This document shows, piece by piece, positions 52,736 to 62,104 of a stretch of 64,000 bases of DNA. The notes beneath the pieces are model-generated. The model worked only from the letters and a program-made list of their open reading frames with translations, was not told the origin of the DNA and did no database searches. Position 1 is the first letter of the stretch. Each line of letters begins with the position of its first letter. Source of the stretch: an uncultured Blautia sp. (lineage in GTDB: Bacteria > Bacillota > Clostridia > Lachnospirales > Lachnospiraceae); contig CATXEA010000004.1 of the NCBI GenBank assembly GCA_958367245.1, forward strand, positions 80,444-144,443, in the 5' to 3' direction. The position numbers were made by a program, and so were the translations under genes.

Positions 52736-53500
52736 ATGGGAATCAGCAAAGAGGACGCAGTAAAAGAGTTACAGAACAGAGACGTTGTTTACGTTGCCTA
52801 TTCACAGGCAACCAAGCTTCCTTATGTGAAATGCGATGAGGAAAGCTATAATGACCAGGCATGGATTTTTTCCACTGAGGACGCAATTAAGGAATTCGGA
52901 AAGAAGCTTCTGGAAGATAAGATTCTGCTCATGGGTATGAAATTTGAAAAAAAAGATTATCCGAGATTTTACGGAACCTTATATGCCATCGGTGTAAACA
53001 CAGTTGTATGGGTTGACGGAGAAGAGCAGGTTGAGGTTGAACTTTCAGATATTGCGAAACAGGCAGATATGAGCAAAATAGAAGAAGCGAAAAGACCTCT
53101 TCTGAATTCTACCTTACAGCTTTCCGGTATCTATTTTATGCAGGAGCTTCGTCGTCCGGTGAAACCTGAGGAGCACGGAAACATTCGCGAGCTTGAAGAG
53201 GAATTTCTGGTAAATATTAAGAAATCGGAATATCTGGTTGCTATGGACGTAGATCCTGAGGACCCGAAGAAAATCAATATTCCATATCTGAAAAATAAAA
53301 AAGAAGAAATTCTTCAGCCGGTATTTTCAGATGTAATGGAGCTGGAGAAATTCACAAGAGGAAAGAAGCTTCGTGTAGCAAAGATTCCATTTGCCAAGCT
53401 TCCGGAGCTGATGATGGAGCAGGCGGCTGCTTACGTGGTAAATCCAATGGGCTTCAACCTTGTACTCAATAGAGATCAGTTGAAAAAGATTCTTGGATAA
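52736..53500 (+). CDS. SseB-domain protein
   Basis: A 254-aa soluble protein. The N-terminal region (VVYVAYSQATKLPYV, AWIFSTEDAIKEF) resembles the SseB N-terminal domain; a second region LLNSTLQLSGIYFMQELRR and the C-terminus around AAAYVVNPMGFNLVL match the pattern. Function is unknown in Gram-positives; the name derives from a Salmonella secretion-associated protein, and no secretion system is nearby. AGAGAGGATAAG precedes the ATG. Confidence 0.7.
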   Translation: MGISKEDAVKELQNRDVVYVAYSQATKLPYVKCDEESYNDQAWIFSTEDAIKEFGKKLLEDKILLMGMKFEKKDYPRFYGTLYAIGVNTVVWVDGEEQVEVELSDIAKQADMSKIEEAKRPLLNSTLQLSGIYFMQELRRPVKPEEHGNIRELEEEFLVNIKKSEYLVAMDVDPEDPKKINIPYLKNKKEEILQPVFSDVMELEKFTRGKKLRVAKIPFAKLPELMMEQAAAYVVNPMGFNLVLNRDQLKKILG

Positions 53501-53522
53501 TCAATATTGTTATAAAAATTTG

Positions 53523-53562
53523 CGGGCAAACCTTCGAAAAGACGGTTTGTCCGTGTTTTTTT
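53523..53562 (+). terminator. Terminator after the SseB-like gene
   Basis: Stem CGGGCAAACC/GGTTTGTCCG with an 11-nt loop and a T7 run. Confidence 0.88.
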
Positions 53563-53613
53563 CTATATGTTTACGGGGAAAAGAGAGAGTTCTCTGAAGG
53601 GACGGGAAGAAAA

Positions 53614-53631
53614 AGTGACAGAATTGTCACT
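53614..53631. promoter_or_regulatory. Palindrome AGTGACA-GAAT-TGTCACT ahead of the ABC transporter
   Basis: A perfect 7-bp inverted repeat with a 4-nt centre, ~70 bp before the ABC ATPase start. It could be the binding site of the response regulator encoded downstream. A TACAAT box lies at 53664-53669. Confidence 0.5.
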
Positions 53632-53699
53632 GAAAAATTCACTGCAGAGTCATTCGGACAGGATACAATAAAATCAGAAAAGGAAAAGGAGGACAATAA

Positions 53700-54401
53700 G
53701 TGGAAATTTTACGATGTGAACATCTTTCAAAAATATACGGTTCCGGAGATACGGGGGTACATGCATTAAAGGATGTGAGTTTTTCAGTTGAAAAGGGAGA
53801 ATTTGTCTCTATTACAGGACCGTCCGGTTCCGGTAAATCGACACTTCTTCATATTCTGGGCGGGGTGGACAGACCTACAAAAGGAAATGTATTTATCGGC
53901 GGAACAGATATTCATTCTTTAAATGAGGACAGACTTGCGATTTTTCGCCGCAGACAGATTGGCCTTGTGTATCAGTTCTATAATCTGCTCCCTGTTTTAA
54001 ATGTAGAAGAAAATATTGTTTTGCCCCATCTTCTCGACGGCAGAGGAATGGACAGAGAGAGGCTGGATATGATTGTAAAGCAGATGGGGCTGGAGAATAG
54101 AAGGTTTAATCTTCCGGCACAGCTATCAGGAGGACAGCAGCAGAGAGTATCCATTGGAAGGGCGCTTTTCAACAGACCTGCTATTATTCTTGCAGACGAG
54201 CCAACCGGAAATCTGGACCGTAAAAACGGTGAAGAAATCGTAAACCTTTTAAAAGAGTCAAACCGCATTCAGAAACAAACTCTGATTTTGATTACTCACG
54301 ACGAGAGTATTGCGCTGCAGGCAGACCGTATGCTTTGTATGGAAGACGGAGAGATTGTCAGGGATGAACGGATTCGTGTGACAGGCGGTGAGTTTTTATG
54401 A
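53700..54401 (+). CDS. ABC transporter ATP-binding protein (MacB/BceA type)
   Basis: A 233-aa ATPase: Walker A GPSGSGKST at 40-48, Q-loop in VYQFYNLLP, signature LSGGQQQR, Walker B AIILADEPTGNLD and the H-loop LITHD. The pattern is that of lipoprotein-release and antimicrobial-peptide exporters that pair with FtsX-type permeases. The start is GTG 53700 behind AAGGAGGACAATA. It overlaps the permease gene by 4 nt. Confidence 0.94.
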   Translation: MEILRCEHLSKIYGSGDTGVHALKDVSFSVEKGEFVSITGPSGSGKSTLLHILGGVDRPTKGNVFIGGTDIHSLNEDRLAIFRRRQIGLVYQFYNLLPVLNVEENIVLPHLLDGRGMDRERLDMIVKQMGLENRRFNLPAQLSGGQQQRVSIGRALFNRPAIILADEPTGNLDRKNGEEIVNLLKESNRIQKQTLILITHDESIALQADRMLCMEDGEIVRDERIRVTGGEFL

Positions 54402-57172
54402 GGAAAAATATTGTACATTATGTAACTGCCCGATATATGAAGCAAAATAAGAAAAGAACATTTACGACCTTCCTTGGCATTGTGCTTATGGTGACTCTTA
54501 TGACCTGTGTCTTTGTGGGAAAGGACACAGGGATGGCGTTTATGGAATACGCAGTGTCTCTCAAAGACGGGAAGTGGCATGTGAGTTTTTATGACACCGA
54601 TGAAAAAGGACTGGAGGAAGCAAAGAAACTTCCTTATGTGAAAGAAACAGCGCTCTCAGTAAATTACGGAAACACGGAGTTTCCTTTTTCTGCCAGCAAA
54701 AGCCGCCCGTATCTCACAGTAAAGGCTTATACAGAGAAGTGTTTCGACTGGATGAACATTGAATTAAAAGAAGGACGTTTTCCCAAAAACGGAAGCGAAC
54801 TTCTTCTCAGTGAAAGCGTTCTGAAGGATGGAGCTGAGATAAAAATCGGAGATACGGTTTCAGCGGAGTTTTTCAACAGAAGTATTACCGGAATCGGTAA
54901 AAAGGGAGAAAAAACTGTTTTTCCGTTCTGGAATATTAAGGTAGAAGCAGGAAAAACTGTAGAAGTTCCTCAGGATTTTCCTTTTTATGGAGAGGAAAAT
55001 CCGAGCATACGGGAAAACCGGGAATATACAGGAAAAAAGCAGACGTATAAAATAGTGGGAATCATGGAAACTCCCGGATTCGAAAATGCAGATTCCGGAG
55101 GATATACGGCAATCACAGCTCCTTCAGCCAAAGAGATAGAAAAGCTTCAGAAGTTCAATCTTTCTGTCCGTTTTCACACAGAAAGCCTGCCTGATATGTT
55201 CGGAATAGAAATCAGAGAGAAGATTCCCTGCAGTTCGGTGGAATTTAACGATTATCTGCTTGCCATGAGCCAGAATTCTCAGGATACGACAATGAATCTT
55301 ATCATAGGTTTTTTGATGGGATTTTTTATCCTGCTCATCATGCTTGCGTCTGTGGTGCTTATTTATAATGTTTTTAACATTTCATACAGGGAAAGAAGCA
55401 GATATCTGGGGATGCTGTCTTCTGTGGGAGCAACTGCGAGACAAAAGCGCAGTAGTATTTATTACGAGGCATTTGTTCTCCTGATTCCGGCGCTGGCGGC
55501 AGGGATTCTTCTTGGAATGGCAGTGATAAAGGCAGGGATTCTTTCCATAAGACCCCTTCTTGCCCGATTTATGGGGCTTGGAGACTATATGGCAAATGCC
55601 CCGGTGTCATTAAAGATTGTACCCGAAGAGATTTTCCTGACAGTGGCGGTGAGTATTGTGACAGTTTTGATTTCTGCTTATCTTCCGGCGCACAAGATTG
55701 GGAAAACAGGAGCAATCTCATCTATAAGAGGAAATGAGAAAGATAAAAAAGAACGAAAGTACAGAACGAAAATACCTTTCGGGAAAAAATTTGCCGGAGA
55801 GAAGCTTCTGAGCAGAAGTCTTCTGAAACGTCAGAAAAAGAAGAACCGTTCACTGACAGCAGCGGCTGTAACCTTTCTGGTAATTGTGACGGTAACTCTA
55901 TTTGGCGCTTCAGCAGTATCGGACATCGTTAAGGCGCGGCTTTTGGATGTGGATTTTAATACGACCTTTGATAAATGGAATTACATGCTTCTGACATCAG
56001 GAAATGATGGGGACTATGATGCTTACAATGCTCTGAAAAAAGAGATTCTGGCAAATCCTACGGTAACGGATGCTGTTGAATGGTATAACGGGATGTTTGT
56101 GGGAGAGGTTGGCTATGAGGCGTTGAGCGAGGAATACCGGGACGCATATTATGAGATTATGAATCTTTATTATAACAAAAATCTAAGCGAAACGGAATTT
56201 GAGGAAATGTATCGAAATACCTGGCCGCTTTCTATTGTTGCTGTAGACGACGAGACTCTTAGGGTTCTGGCAGAAAGAGCAGGCGCAGACTATAAGTTAT
56301 TAAAGGAAAGGCCTTCTGCTCTGATTGTAAAGGAAGGGGAATTATCTACAAAGAAGGTCAGTGTGGAAGGGCGCTCTGTAGATGGTTACCGGAATTTTCA
56401 TATCAGTCAAATGTCAGATTTAAAGAAAGGGGATATGCTTGACGCAGCTTTCTGGTCTCCGGAAACAAAAAAGGAAGAGACTCTTTCAATGGAAGTGGCA
56501 GGTTTTGCAGATAAAGCTGTGACGGAAGGATTTTTTGAGATAAACAGCCAGTTTCTCTGGATTATTACAAGCCATGAAACTGCAGAAACAATCCGGAAGC
56601 TTTCAGACGGACAGGGACTTCTTGATAAACAATTTTATTTTCAGTGCGATGAGACAGACAGGGGATTCCTGGAAAAACCGAAAAAAATAGAATCGGAGGG
56701 AGAGACGTGGCTCCATGTGGCTGAAGTCAATAAGCAGACAGATTTTTACATGGCTTTGGAAAAAATTGTAAAGATACTTGCGCTTTCCTTTATGGCAGCA
56801 TCTTCTCTGATCTGCTTCCTGAATCTTTTTAATTCCATTCGCGGCAGGATGGAGGAACGAAGAGGAGAATTTGCAGTGCTTAAATCAATCGGGATGACCA
56901 ATGCGCAGATTCGGCGTATGCTTTTGCTGGAGAATCTGGGGATTTTGGCAAAGAGCATTTTGTATGGAGGAATGATTTCGGCAGCCGTAATCTTTTTCCT
57001 GAAAAAGAAAATTACAGATTTGTTTGGCGTTGTTGCCATTCCTGTGCCCTGGGCAGGAATTGTCGTTTCCGCTGTTCTTATGGCAGGAGTCGTTCTTCTT
57101 GTCTGTACACATAGCTTTGCAAAGGAAAAGGACAGAAATCTTCTTGAAAGCATCCGCAGCAGCAGTGTATAA
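54398..57172 (+). CDS. FtsX-family ABC transporter permease
   Basis: A 924-aa membrane protein with two FtsX-like membrane units: TM1 at ~22-42, an extracellular domain of ~220 residues, TM2-4 at ~300-435, TM5 near 485, a second extracellular region (~510-780), and TM cluster near 790-910 (LKSIGMTNAQIRRMLL between spans). The two large outside domains suggest peptide or envelope-lipid binding. Together with the ATPase, response regulator and kinase it forms a Bce-like detoxification unit. The substrate is not deducible. Confidence 0.9.
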   Translation: MRKNIVHYVTARYMKQNKKRTFTTFLGIVLMVTLMTCVFVGKDTGMAFMEYAVSLKDGKWHVSFYDTDEKGLEEAKKLPYVKETALSVNYGNTEFPFSASKSRPYLTVKAYTEKCFDWMNIELKEGRFPKNGSELLLSESVLKDGAEIKIGDTVSAEFFNRSITGIGKKGEKTVFPFWNIKVEAGKTVEVPQDFPFYGEENPSIRENREYTGKKQTYKIVGIMETPGFENADSGGYTAITAPSAKEIEKLQKFNLSVRFHTESLPDMFGIEIREKIPCSSVEFNDYLLAMSQNSQDTTMNLIIGFLMGFFILLIMLASVVLIYNVFNISYRERSRYLGMLSSVGATARQKRSSIYYEAFVLLIPALAAGILLGMAVIKAGILSIRPLLARFMGLGDYMANAPVSLKIVPEEIFLTVAVSIVTVLISAYLPAHKIGKTGAISSIRGNEKDKKERKYRTKIPFGKKFAGEKLLSRSLLKRQKKKNRSLTAAAVTFLVIVTVTLFGASAVSDIVKARLLDVDFNTTFDKWNYMLLTSGNDGDYDAYNALKKEILANPTVTDAVEWYNGMFVGEVGYEALSEEYRDAYYEIMNLYYNKNLSETEFEEMYRNTWPLSIVAVDDETLRVLAERAGADYKLLKERPSALIVKEGELSTKKVSVEGRSVDGYRNFHISQMSDLKKGDMLDAAFWSPETKKEETLSMEVAGFADKAVTEGFFEINSQFLWIITSHETAETIRKLSDGQGLLDKQFYFQCDETDRGFLEKPKKIESEGETWLHVAEVNKQTDFYMALEKIVKILALSFMAASSLICFLNLFNSIRGRMEERRGEFAVLKSIGMTNAQIRRMLLLENLGILAKSILYGGMISAAVIFFLKKKITDLFGVVAIPVPWAGIVVSAVLMAGVVLLVCTHSFAKEKDRNLLESIRSSSV

Positions 57173-57228
57173 TAGAAAAAGAAAATTGTTATAAAAATGT
57201 GAGAAAATGTGGGAAAAGGAAGCAAAAA

Positions 57229-57900
57229 ATGAAGGTTTTGGTTGTGGAAGACGATAAGATTATTCTGGAAGGACTCAGATATTCCCTTTTGGGGGAAGGG
57301 TATGAGGTTGTGACAGCCTGTTCGGTGAAGGATACAGCGGAAATTCTGGAGAAGGATAGGGAAATCGCGTTCTGTCTTCTTGATATCATGCTTCCGGATG
57401 GTACAGGCTACGAAATCTGCCGAAAAATCAGAGAAAAAAGCAGAATGCCGATTTTATTCCTGACTGCCTGCGACGATGAGGTGAATACAGTGATGGCGCT
57501 GGAGCTGGGAGCGGATGATTATATAGCCAAGCCTTTTCGGGTGCGTGAGCTTATGGCAAGAATGAAAGCGATTCTGCGGCGTACAGGAGAATATCAGGAG
57601 CAGGAAGCTCTGACGAAGATTGGAAGATTTACATTAAATCTGAAAACAGGGAAGCTTTACGACAAAGAGACAGAGGTAGTTTTGACAGCAATGGAATACA
57701 AACTCCTTTTGGTGTTTTTGAACCACAGAGGACAGATTCTCACCAGACAGCAGATTTTGAGCTGCCTTTGGGATGAGGTGGGAGACTTTGTCAATGATAA
57801 TACCCTGAGTGTATACATTAAGCGGTTGCGGGCGAAGCTGGAGGATGAGAATAATCTTATTCAGACGGTGCGCGGTATTGGTTATCGAATGGAGGCATAG
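57229..57900 (+). CDS. OmpR family response regulator
   Basis: A 223-aa regulator: receiver with EDD at 7-9, Asp52 in FCLLDIMLPDG and Lys in YIAKPFRVREL, then a winged-helix domain ending QTVRGIGYRMEA. ATG 57229 follows AAAAGGAAG; an upstream ATG in the same frame has no ribosome binding site. It lies 2 bp before the kinase gene and 56 bp after the permease gene, so all four may be one transcript. Confidence 0.93.
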   Translation: MKVLVVEDDKIILEGLRYSLLGEGYEVVTACSVKDTAEILEKDREIAFCLLDIMLPDGTGYEICRKIREKSRMPILFLTACDDEVNTVMALELGADDYIAKPFRVRELMARMKAILRRTGEYQEQEALTKIGRFTLNLKTGKLYDKETEVVLTAMEYKLLLVFLNHRGQILTRQQILSCLWDEVGDFVNDNTLSVYIKRLRAKLEDENNLIQTVRGIGYRMEA

Positions 57901-57902
57901 AC

Positions 57903-58859
57903 ATGAATTGGAAAACAGCAGCCTGTATTCTGGGCGTATGGCTGCTTGCGTCAGCCGCGGTATTCTTTTATCTTTACCGAAAACGGGAAAAAGAGCTGGA
58001 TTATATGATTGCTTATCTAATGAAGCTGCAGGATGGAGCAGAGCTTCCGAATCCTGAGAAGCAGGGAGAGGGAAAAATGGGGATTCTCCAAAGCGAGATT
58101 TATAAGCTGATGATTCGGCTGAACGGTCAGAGAGATATGGAAAAGTCCGAACGAAAATATCTTTCAGATTTCCTTTCCGATGTTTCTCATCAGATAAAAA
58201 CACCGATGGCAGCGATAACAATTATGACAGATCTTTTGAAAGACCCCGGGCTTTCCACAGAAAAAAGACTGGAATTTGTATCAAATATTGACCGTGAAAC
58301 AGAACGTATTACCTGGCTTATCAAAAATCTTCTTGTTCTTTCCCAGCTTGAAGCTGGAGTTCTGAAATTGAAAAAAGAGAAGATTTCCGTGAAGGAGCTT
58401 CTGGAAAGTGTGTTGAAATTCTTCGAGGTGATGGCGGAGGTGAAGGAGATAGAACTGAGTATGGAGCTGCCCTCAGAAGTATCTTCTTTTGGAGAAAAAA
58501 CACAGGATATGTTCCTTGTCTGTGATATTCGCTGGACAACAGAAGCCTTATCCAATATTGTGAAAAATTGTCTGGAACATACAGAATCGGGAGGGTTTGT
58601 GAAAATAGCGGTCAGTCAGAATAACTTTTCTACAAATATTTTGATTCGGGATAATGGAAAAGGAATTGCGAAAAAAGACCTGCCTCATATTTTTGAGCGG
58701 TTTTACAAGGCAGCAAATTCTGATGCTTCCAGTGTAGGAATCGGTCTTGCTATGTCCCGCCAGATTTTTCTTCTTCAGGGCGCAACAGTAAGCGTCCGCA
58801 GCAGGGAAGGAGAAGGAACGGAATTTCTTATAAAATTTTATCCAGTGAAAATTCAGTAG
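57903..58859 (+). CDS. Sensor histidine kinase without extracellular domain
   Basis: A 318-aa kinase with one clear N-terminal span (~6-25), a short linker, the phospho-acceptor His96 in FLSDVSHQIKTPMAA, and an ATPase domain (VKNCLEHT, DNGKGIAKKDLPHIFERFY, SVGIGLAMS). It has no outside sensing domain, so like BceS kinases it probably reads the state of the neighbouring transporter (inference from architecture and context). Confidence 0.92.
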   Translation: MNWKTAACILGVWLLASAAVFFYLYRKREKELDYMIAYLMKLQDGAELPNPEKQGEGKMGILQSEIYKLMIRLNGQRDMEKSERKYLSDFLSDVSHQIKTPMAAITIMTDLLKDPGLSTEKRLEFVSNIDRETERITWLIKNLLVLSQLEAGVLKLKKEKISVKELLESVLKFFEVMAEVKEIELSMELPSEVSSFGEKTQDMFLVCDIRWTTEALSNIVKNCLEHTESGGFVKIAVSQNNFSTNILIRDNGKGIAKKDLPHIFERFYKAANSDASSVGIGLAMSRQIFLLQGATVSVRSREGEGTEFLIKFYPVKIQ

Positions 58860-58884
58860 GCAGCCGGAGGACAGGCTGCCTTTT
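58859..58884 (+). terminator. Terminator after the sensor kinase
   Basis: A 7-bp GC-rich stem GGCAGCC/GGCTGCC with an 8-nt loop, followed by TTTT; its first base is the last base of the stop codon. Confidence 0.8.
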
Positions 58885-58981
58885 CTGCGAAAAAAAGGTT
58901 TTCAAATTACGGTATATGTGCTAGTATGGATATAACATTTCTGTCAGAAAAATAACACTTTCAGATAAAGGAGTTTTTGTT

Positions 58982-59356
58982 ATGATGATTGAAATAGATT
59001 TCAACAGTAATGAAGCTATTTATATACAGTTGACGAACCAGATCATCATGGGCATCGCAACATCCAGACTTCGGGAAGGAGATACACTTCCTTCTGTACG
59101 TCAGCTTGCAGAAACTGTGGGTATTAATATGCACACGGTAAATAAGGCGTATTCGCTCCTGCGTCAGGAGGGATTTGTCACGATTGACCGCAGGCGGGGA
59201 GCTGTGATCGCAATTGATGTGAACAAACGCAAGGCTTTGGAGGAAATGAAAGATCATCTGCTGGTTGCACTGGCGAAAGGCTGCTGCAAAAATGTGACCA
59301 GAGAAGAAGTTCATCAGCTTATTGATGAAATTTTTGACGAATACAGTATCAGATAG
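58982..59356 (+). CDS. GntR family (YtrA-type) transcriptional regulator
   Basis: A 124-aa regulator with an N-terminal winged HTH (SRLREGDTLPSVRQLAET, then INMHTVNKAYSLLRQEG) and a short helical C-terminus instead of a ligand domain, which defines the YtrA subfamily. AAAGGAG lies before tandem ATGs at 58982 and 58985. The clpC-like gene starts 8 bp after its stop, so it probably autoregulates an operon including clpC. CtsR, the usual clpC repressor, is not nearby. Confidence 0.92.
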   Translation: MMIEIDFNSNEAIYIQLTNQIIMGIATSRLREGDTLPSVRQLAETVGINMHTVNKAYSLLRQEGFVTIDRRRGAVIAIDVNKRKALEEMKDHLLVALAKGCCKNVTREEVHQLIDEIFDEYSIR

Positions 59357-59364
59357 GAGGACAT

Positions 59365-61824
59365 ATGCAGAGATTTACTGTACAGGCATTAAATGCCCTT
59401 AAGCTGGCAAAAAAGACCGCTCAGTCCTGCGGTCATACTTATATAGGCACAGAACATCTTCTTGCAGGACTTTTAAAGGAACCGGAAGGAACTGCCGGAA
59501 AAGTTCTGGAAGAATTTCAGGTAGAGGAAACGCGTCTGATGGAGCTTATTGAGAAGCTCATTGCACCGTCTTCCGGCACGACGATTGTGAAGGAACCGCA
59601 ATACAGCCCGAGAACCAGAAGGATTATAGAAGATGCGGCAGAGGATGCAGAGTTTATGAGCACAGAGAAGGCAGGAACGGAGCATCTTCTTCTTGCTATG
59701 CTTAAAGAAACAGACTGTGTGGGAACCAGACTGCTTCATACTATGGGAGTGAGTATTCAGAAGCTTTTCACAGCGGTACTGACTGCAATGGGAATGGACA
59801 AAGAGGCGATTGCAGAGGAAATTCAGGCAGTACGCGCCATGAATGGAGGAAAAGCTACGGCTACACCGACCCTTGATCAGTACAGCAGAGATCTCACGGA
59901 GTTGGCAGCAGATGGGAAGCTTGACCCTGTGGTAGGGCGGGAGAAAGAGATTGCCCGCCTGATTCAGATTTTAAGCCGCAGAACGAAGAACAATCCCTGC
60001 CTCGTAGGTGAGCCGGGAGTAGGCAAGACTGCTATCGCAGAGGGACTTGCCCAGCGAATTGTCTCCGGTGCAGTTCCGGATTCCATGAAGGAGAAACGTC
60101 TGGTGGTTCTTGACCTTTCGGGAATGGTGGCAGGAAGCAAATACAGAGGCGAATTTGAGGAAAGAATTAAAAATGTGGTTCAGGAGGTAAGTGAGAATCA
60201 GGGGATTCTTTTATTTATTGACGAGCTTCATACCATCATCGGCGCAGGAGGCGCAGAAGGCGCTCTGGATGCGTCCAATATTCTGAAACCATCTCTTTCC
60301 AGAGGGGAGATTCAGCTTATCGGAGCGACTACTCTGGAAGAATACCGTAAATATATTGAGAAGGACGCTGCTCTGGAACGCCGTTTCCAGCCTGTGACAG
60401 TAGAGGAGCCTTCAGAAGAAGAAGCCGTTGCGATTCTTCAGGGACTGCGTCCATATTATGAACAGCACCACGGGGTAAAAATTGAAGACGAAGCATTAGA
60501 GGCTGCGGTAAAAATGTCTGTGCGCTATATTAATGACCGTTTTCTTCCGGATAAAGCAATTGATGTGATCGATGAAGCTTCATCTAAAATCCAGCTCACA
60601 GGATTCAGGGCTGTTCCTGAAATCGAGGAACTGGAGGCGCAGCTTCAGGAAATCCAAAAAGAAAAGGAAGAGGCTGTGAAAACGGCAGATCTGCCCCGCG
60701 CGAAAGAGATTCAGAAACGTCAGCATGAGGTGGAAGAAGAGATTTCCCGTTTCAGGGCAAAGACAGAACGGAAGAATAAAAAGAAAGCGTTTATTGTAAA
60801 TGAGGCTGCAGTGGCTGATATTATTTCTGACTGGACGAAGATTCCCGTACAGAAGCTGACGGAAGGAGAGACAAAGCGTCTTGCCCATCTGGAAAAAGAA
60901 CTCCACAAACGTGTGATCGGACAGGAAGAGGCTGTAAAAGCGGTAGCTCAGGCTGTCAAGCGTGGACGTGTAGGTCTGAAAGACCCAAATCGCCCGATTG
61001 GCTCCTTCCTTTTTCTGGGGCCTACAGGCGTGGGTAAGACAGAACTTTCCAAAGCTCTTGCAGAGGCTGTATTTGGAAGCGAACAGGCTATGATTCGTGT
61101 TGATATGTCTGAATACATGGAAAAACACAGTGTCTCCAAGCTTATTGGCTCTCCTCCGGGATATGTGGGATATGAAGAAGGCGGTCAGCTCAGTGAAAAG
61201 GTACGCAGAAATCCGTATAGTGTCCTTCTTTTTGATGAAATCGAAAAGGCACATCCGGATGTGTTCAATATTCTTCTTCAGGTTCTGGACGACGGTCATA
61301 TCACAGATGCCCATGGCAGAAAGGTAGATTTTAAGCAGACGATTATTATTATGACATCTAATGCAGGGGCGCAGGCGATTATGGAGCCGAAGCGTCTGGG
61401 ATTCATGTCTGACAGCGACGAGAAAAAGGACTATGAACGGATGAAGTCAGGCGTGATGGAAGAGGTGCGCCGGATATTTAAACCGGAATTTCTCAATCGT
61501 ATTGATGAGATTATGGTCTTCCATGTATTAAATAAAGAAAATATCAAAAAAATCGTGACAATTTTGCTGAAAACTCTGGAGAAACGCTGTAAAGAGCAGA
61601 TGGATATTACGCTTACGGTGACTGGCTCTGTGAAGGAATATCTGGCAGAAACAGGATTTGACAGTAAGTACGGGGCAAGACCGCTGCGCCGCGCAATTCA
61701 GAGCAGGATTGAAGATAAGCTTGCAAATGAAATTCTGGAAGGGAAAATCAAACGTGGAGATGCGGTGCAGGTAAGAATCCATAATAAAGAAATTTATTTC
61801 AATCGGAGTACAATCTCCGACTGA
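59365..61824 (+). CDS. clpC: ATP-dependent Clp protease ATP-binding subunit ClpC
   Basis: An 819-aa Hsp100 unfoldase. Two N-terminal repeats (~1-145), the first AAA+ module (Walker A GEPGVGKTA at ~213), a UVR-like coiled-coil middle (~430-475, LPRAKEIQKRQHEVEEEI), and a second AAA+ module (GPTGVGKTE at ~552) with the C-terminal D2 domain. It feeds proteins to ClpP. TAGGAGGACAT precedes the ATG. McsA and McsB, the usual neighbours and adaptors in Bacillus, are absent here; GntR takes the CtsR place. Confidence 0.93.
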   Translation: MQRFTVQALNALKLAKKTAQSCGHTYIGTEHLLAGLLKEPEGTAGKVLEEFQVEETRLMELIEKLIAPSSGTTIVKEPQYSPRTRRIIEDAAEDAEFMSTEKAGTEHLLLAMLKETDCVGTRLLHTMGVSIQKLFTAVLTAMGMDKEAIAEEIQAVRAMNGGKATATPTLDQYSRDLTELAADGKLDPVVGREKEIARLIQILSRRTKNNPCLVGEPGVGKTAIAEGLAQRIVSGAVPDSMKEKRLVVLDLSGMVAGSKYRGEFEERIKNVVQEVSENQGILLFIDELHTIIGAGGAEGALDASNILKPSLSRGEIQLIGATTLEEYRKYIEKDAALERRFQPVTVEEPSEEEAVAILQGLRPYYEQHHGVKIEDEALEAAVKMSVRYINDRFLPDKAIDVIDEASSKIQLTGFRAVPEIEELEAQLQEIQKEKEEAVKTADLPRAKEIQKRQHEVEEEISRFRAKTERKNKKKAFIVNEAAVADIISDWTKIPVQKLTEGETKRLAHLEKELHKRVIGQEEAVKAVAQAVKRGRVGLKDPNRPIGSFLFLGPTGVGKTELSKALAEAVFGSEQAMIRVDMSEYMEKHSVSKLIGSPPGYVGYEEGGQLSEKVRRNPYSVLLFDEIEKAHPDVFNILLQVLDDGHITDAHGRKVDFKQTIIIMTSNAGAQAIMEPKRLGFMSDSDEKKDYERMKSGVMEEVRRIFKPEFLNRIDEIMVFHVLNKENIKKIVTILLKTLEKRCKEQMDITLTVTGSVKEYLAETGFDSKYGARPLRRAIQSRIEDKLANEILEGKIKRGDAVQVRIHNKEIYFNRSTISD

Positions 61825-61917
61825 AATAAACGCCTCCGGCGAGGATTGCAGAAATGCGCAGAAGAAAATGTTGCTTTGCGCCGCGCATTTCGCAGCAAGA
61901 ACGCTGGCGCGTTCTTG
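61803..61917. other. Cluster of three hairpins at and after the clpC end
   Basis: Stem CGGAG/CTCCG straddles the clpC end (61804-61818). GAAATGCGC/GCGCATTTC (61851-61859 with 61883-61891) and CAAGAACGC/GCGTTCTTG (61896-61904 with 61909-61917) follow. None has a T-run, so they are not ordinary terminators; a dispersed repeat unit is one possibility. Confidence 0.45.
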
Positions 61918-61982
61918 AATTCACTGCAAACAGGCAGAATATACAGTAAACATATTGTAAATTTATTAAAAACTTATAAAAT

Positions 61983-62010
61983 TTGTGTCGAAATACTAGA
62001 AAAATATAGT
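61983..62010 (+). promoter_or_regulatory. Promoter of the gene at 62105
   Basis: TTGTGT (61983-61988), a 16-nt spacer and TATAGT (62005-62010), ~95 bp before the start codon. Confidence 0.5.
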
Positions 62011-62104
62011 GGTTTAATATATAATAGGACACATAAAAAACTGCAGAAAACTACCGGAAAGGTAGCTGCGTAACAACCAAAGAGTCTTAGGGAGGACATA
62101 ATAA

